NCBI GenBank assembly: GCA_029931535.1
Contig: JAQPZY010001660.1
Location: forward strand, 5,891,001 to 5,955,000
Direction: 5' to 3'
DNA length: 64,000 bases
Source: Margaritifera margaritifera
Taxonomy: Eukaryota; Mollusca; Bivalvia; Unionida; Margaritiferidae
Shown: positions 62,317-64,000 of the stretch, piece after piece
Layout: each line of letters opens with the position of its first letter
Position numbering within the stretch: position 1 is the stretch's first letter
Made by a program: the position numbers and the translations under genes
Notes under the pieces: model-generated
The model's input: the letters and a program-made list of their open reading frames with translations, nothing else
What the model was told of the DNA's origin: nothing
Databases searched by the model: none

Positions 62317-63873
62317 CTGAAAACCAATGCAAAAGACAAAGATTCAATCATTCATCACAAAATGTAAAAAAAAAAAAACACGAGCCGTTACATTTAAAAC
62401 AACCTAGATCTACTGTATGGCAAATTGATTTGTGCGTGCCATAACGATGCACTTATGCAGAAATGTTACTTTAGACAATGCTAAAATTACGCAATATCAA
62501 ACTCATGTTTCAGTAATTTCATGTATATTACCTGTAACCAGTGTTAATGGACGAAATTAGGCTTCACGCTATAGTCCACTATGCATCAACACAAATAGGT
62601 TAAGTTCAAAACCCCGCCAGAGGCCAACCTATGAACAGCTGGCGTATGCAAATTATTGACATTACTACGCCGGGGTCACGCATCCGTCTTCTTTGCTACC
62701 TCGCGTAGTCCTATGCACTTTGATTTCAGTAATATCGAATATAATTATGACTTATATAGCAATAATTTTGTGATATTTCAGTGATTTGATAAATAAGAAC
62801 AAAAACACAACAGCTACAATTAAGAACTACTTTTTTTAATCGGAATAGTAGTAGGTGCCTGGTAACATACTAAAACGACAACATGCAATAGAGGCAATGA
62901 AAGTAATAGGATCTTTAAAAGAATCAATCAAAAACAGAGGCAGTGCTTAATGTACATGTCTGAAAGGAATGACCATATATCTGATTAATGAAACAGAGGA
63001 AAAGAAATACGAAACTAAATTCCATCTTATACAAAGAGAGACAATTTCAGAGTAAATTTGTTTTGTTCATCGTGCAAGAAACAAAAGAGAGCGAGTTGAA
63101 AAGCGATGTTACTAACATATGTATCAAGCAGACACTTTTTTAAGCATCACGTTAATTCTTTGACGCGTTTTCTCTTTTCCATTAGTAAGGAACTGCTCTA
63201 TTGTATGGCGGAAGGGGGGGGGGGTCGAAATTCCTCTTATTTGCGAGTCATGTGAATGATATCATGAAATGTGAGGCAACCTCCACACCTTATTACATAT
63301 CATTCTAAATTTTTGATTGTTGTTGTTATATAAGATCGTTATTTTAATGTAATTTTTGATGAGTAACGTAAGTTCGAAAAACAAAAAATAAAAAAGAATG
63401 AAGTTTGTATAAATTTAGTTCCGCCATACACCTTCCTTGCATCGATGGTACGGGGTTCATTAAAAAATATAAAAATGTATGTGGACAATACAAAATCAGT
63501 GGTCATTGCTTTTGCAAGAAAAAAACAGTTTGGTCATATAATAGTGCATAGCGTTTTTGTTTTTTTGTCCCCACCCTACCCCAATTCTTTCTCCCCCACC
63601 CATTTTTAAAAAAAATTATTAATTGATTTTTTAACCTCTAATATCTCTCTTTCACTTCTTTTATTTGATGAGCATAAACTAACGCGACAACGTGGGAAGC
63701 TGAACAGCAGTTTGAAACTCTCGTTCTGTTCTATGAGGTTCCAAGAATCCCAGTCTGGGAATGTACACGAGTTAGTGGTTACCCAGTGGGCCGTCGAAAG
63801 GGGCGGGGGGGGGGGGCCATTTCGCGGTGTTTGCGGTTTTTTATCCTAGTAGGGGACGCTGAAGGTTACTCAC
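62317..63873. other. 5' flank of LLGL coding exon 1 (probable 5'UTR intron)
   Basis: No coding sequence is recognised. A CpG-containing patch with an octamer-like ATGCAAAT lies at 62625-62720. A run of Gs occurs near 63208-63226 and a larger one near 63803-63818. If the candidate first exon at 63874-64000 is real, this is a 5'UTR intron of about 1.56 kb. Confidence 0.35.
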
Positions 63874-64000
63874 GCCCGGGTCGCGGGCCCTGGTTACCCA
63901 TCATAGTTGGAACCTTGTTTTTATCGGATAATCCAACTTTTCTCAACCTGGACGTCACCATCTGTCAAACTCATCACAGTTGGTTACCTCCCTTGGGTTG
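63874..64000 (-). promoter_or_regulatory. Candidate CpG-rich non-coding first exon / promoter of LLGL
   Basis: On the minus strand a consensus donor GTGAGT (63873-63868) follows a CpG-rich stretch (CGCGACCCGGGC), in sharp contrast to the AT-rich surroundings. A TGACGTCC (CRE-like) site lies just before it in transcript order. With the acceptor at 62317-62318 this would give a 5'UTR intron of about 1.56 kb. No TATA box or initiator is evident. The assignment is an inference from base composition and one splice motif. Confidence 0.25.

Overview
This window comes from a eukaryotic, AT-rich animal genome. It contains one recognisable host gene, transcribed on the minus strand and spread over almost the whole window: the 5' part of a lethal(2) giant larvae (LLGL, Lgl) homologue. 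Five coding exons are visible: 62221-62304 with the start codon, 61443-61540, 30192-30273, 18134-18246 and 383-529. Reading phases match at every junction and all introns are GT-AG. Together they give 524 nt (about 174 codons) of open frame, which is the N-terminal beta-propeller of Lgl. The rest of the gene lies beyond position 1. The repeat content (GACCTTGACC-type arrays, tandem-core 'pearl-like' elements, tRNA-derived SINEs with AACC tails) suggests a marine mollusc, probably a bivalve. That host assignment is inference.

Layout in transcript order, from high to low coordinates. 62305-64000 is the 5' flank, with a probable 5'UTR splice acceptor at 62317-62318 and a CpG-rich candidate first exon or promoter near 63874-64000. 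61541-62220 is a short intron. 30274-61442 is a 31-kb intron made largely of repeats: four arrays of a tandem-core element, a 59-bp satellite, a tRNA-Leu-like SINE, a tRNA-Thr-like SINE, palindromic MITEs, hAT MITEs, a Harbinger-like MITE, a hAT zinc-finger remnant and a 35-G tract. 18247-30191 (12 kb) holds a LINE reverse-transcriptase relic with a strange tandem amplification, three TIR elements or termini, a 78-bp minisatellite, two SINEs, two tandem-array families and a hAT C-terminal relic. 530-18133 (17.6 kb) holds a broken pogo-like DDE transposase, a nested pair of TIR transposons, a DIRS-like retroelement relic and a perfect 185-bp tandem duplication.

There is no operon, CRISPR array, bacterial feature or functional non-host gene. 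All transposon coding sequence found is broken by stops, frameshifts or deletions. The many short open frames of 60-140 codons are what an AT-rich intron gives by chance, or belong to these relics. I found no convincing new biological system. The most useful results are the Lgl gene model with its very large repeat-filled introns, and several relics or repeat structures that can be checked by direct comparison.
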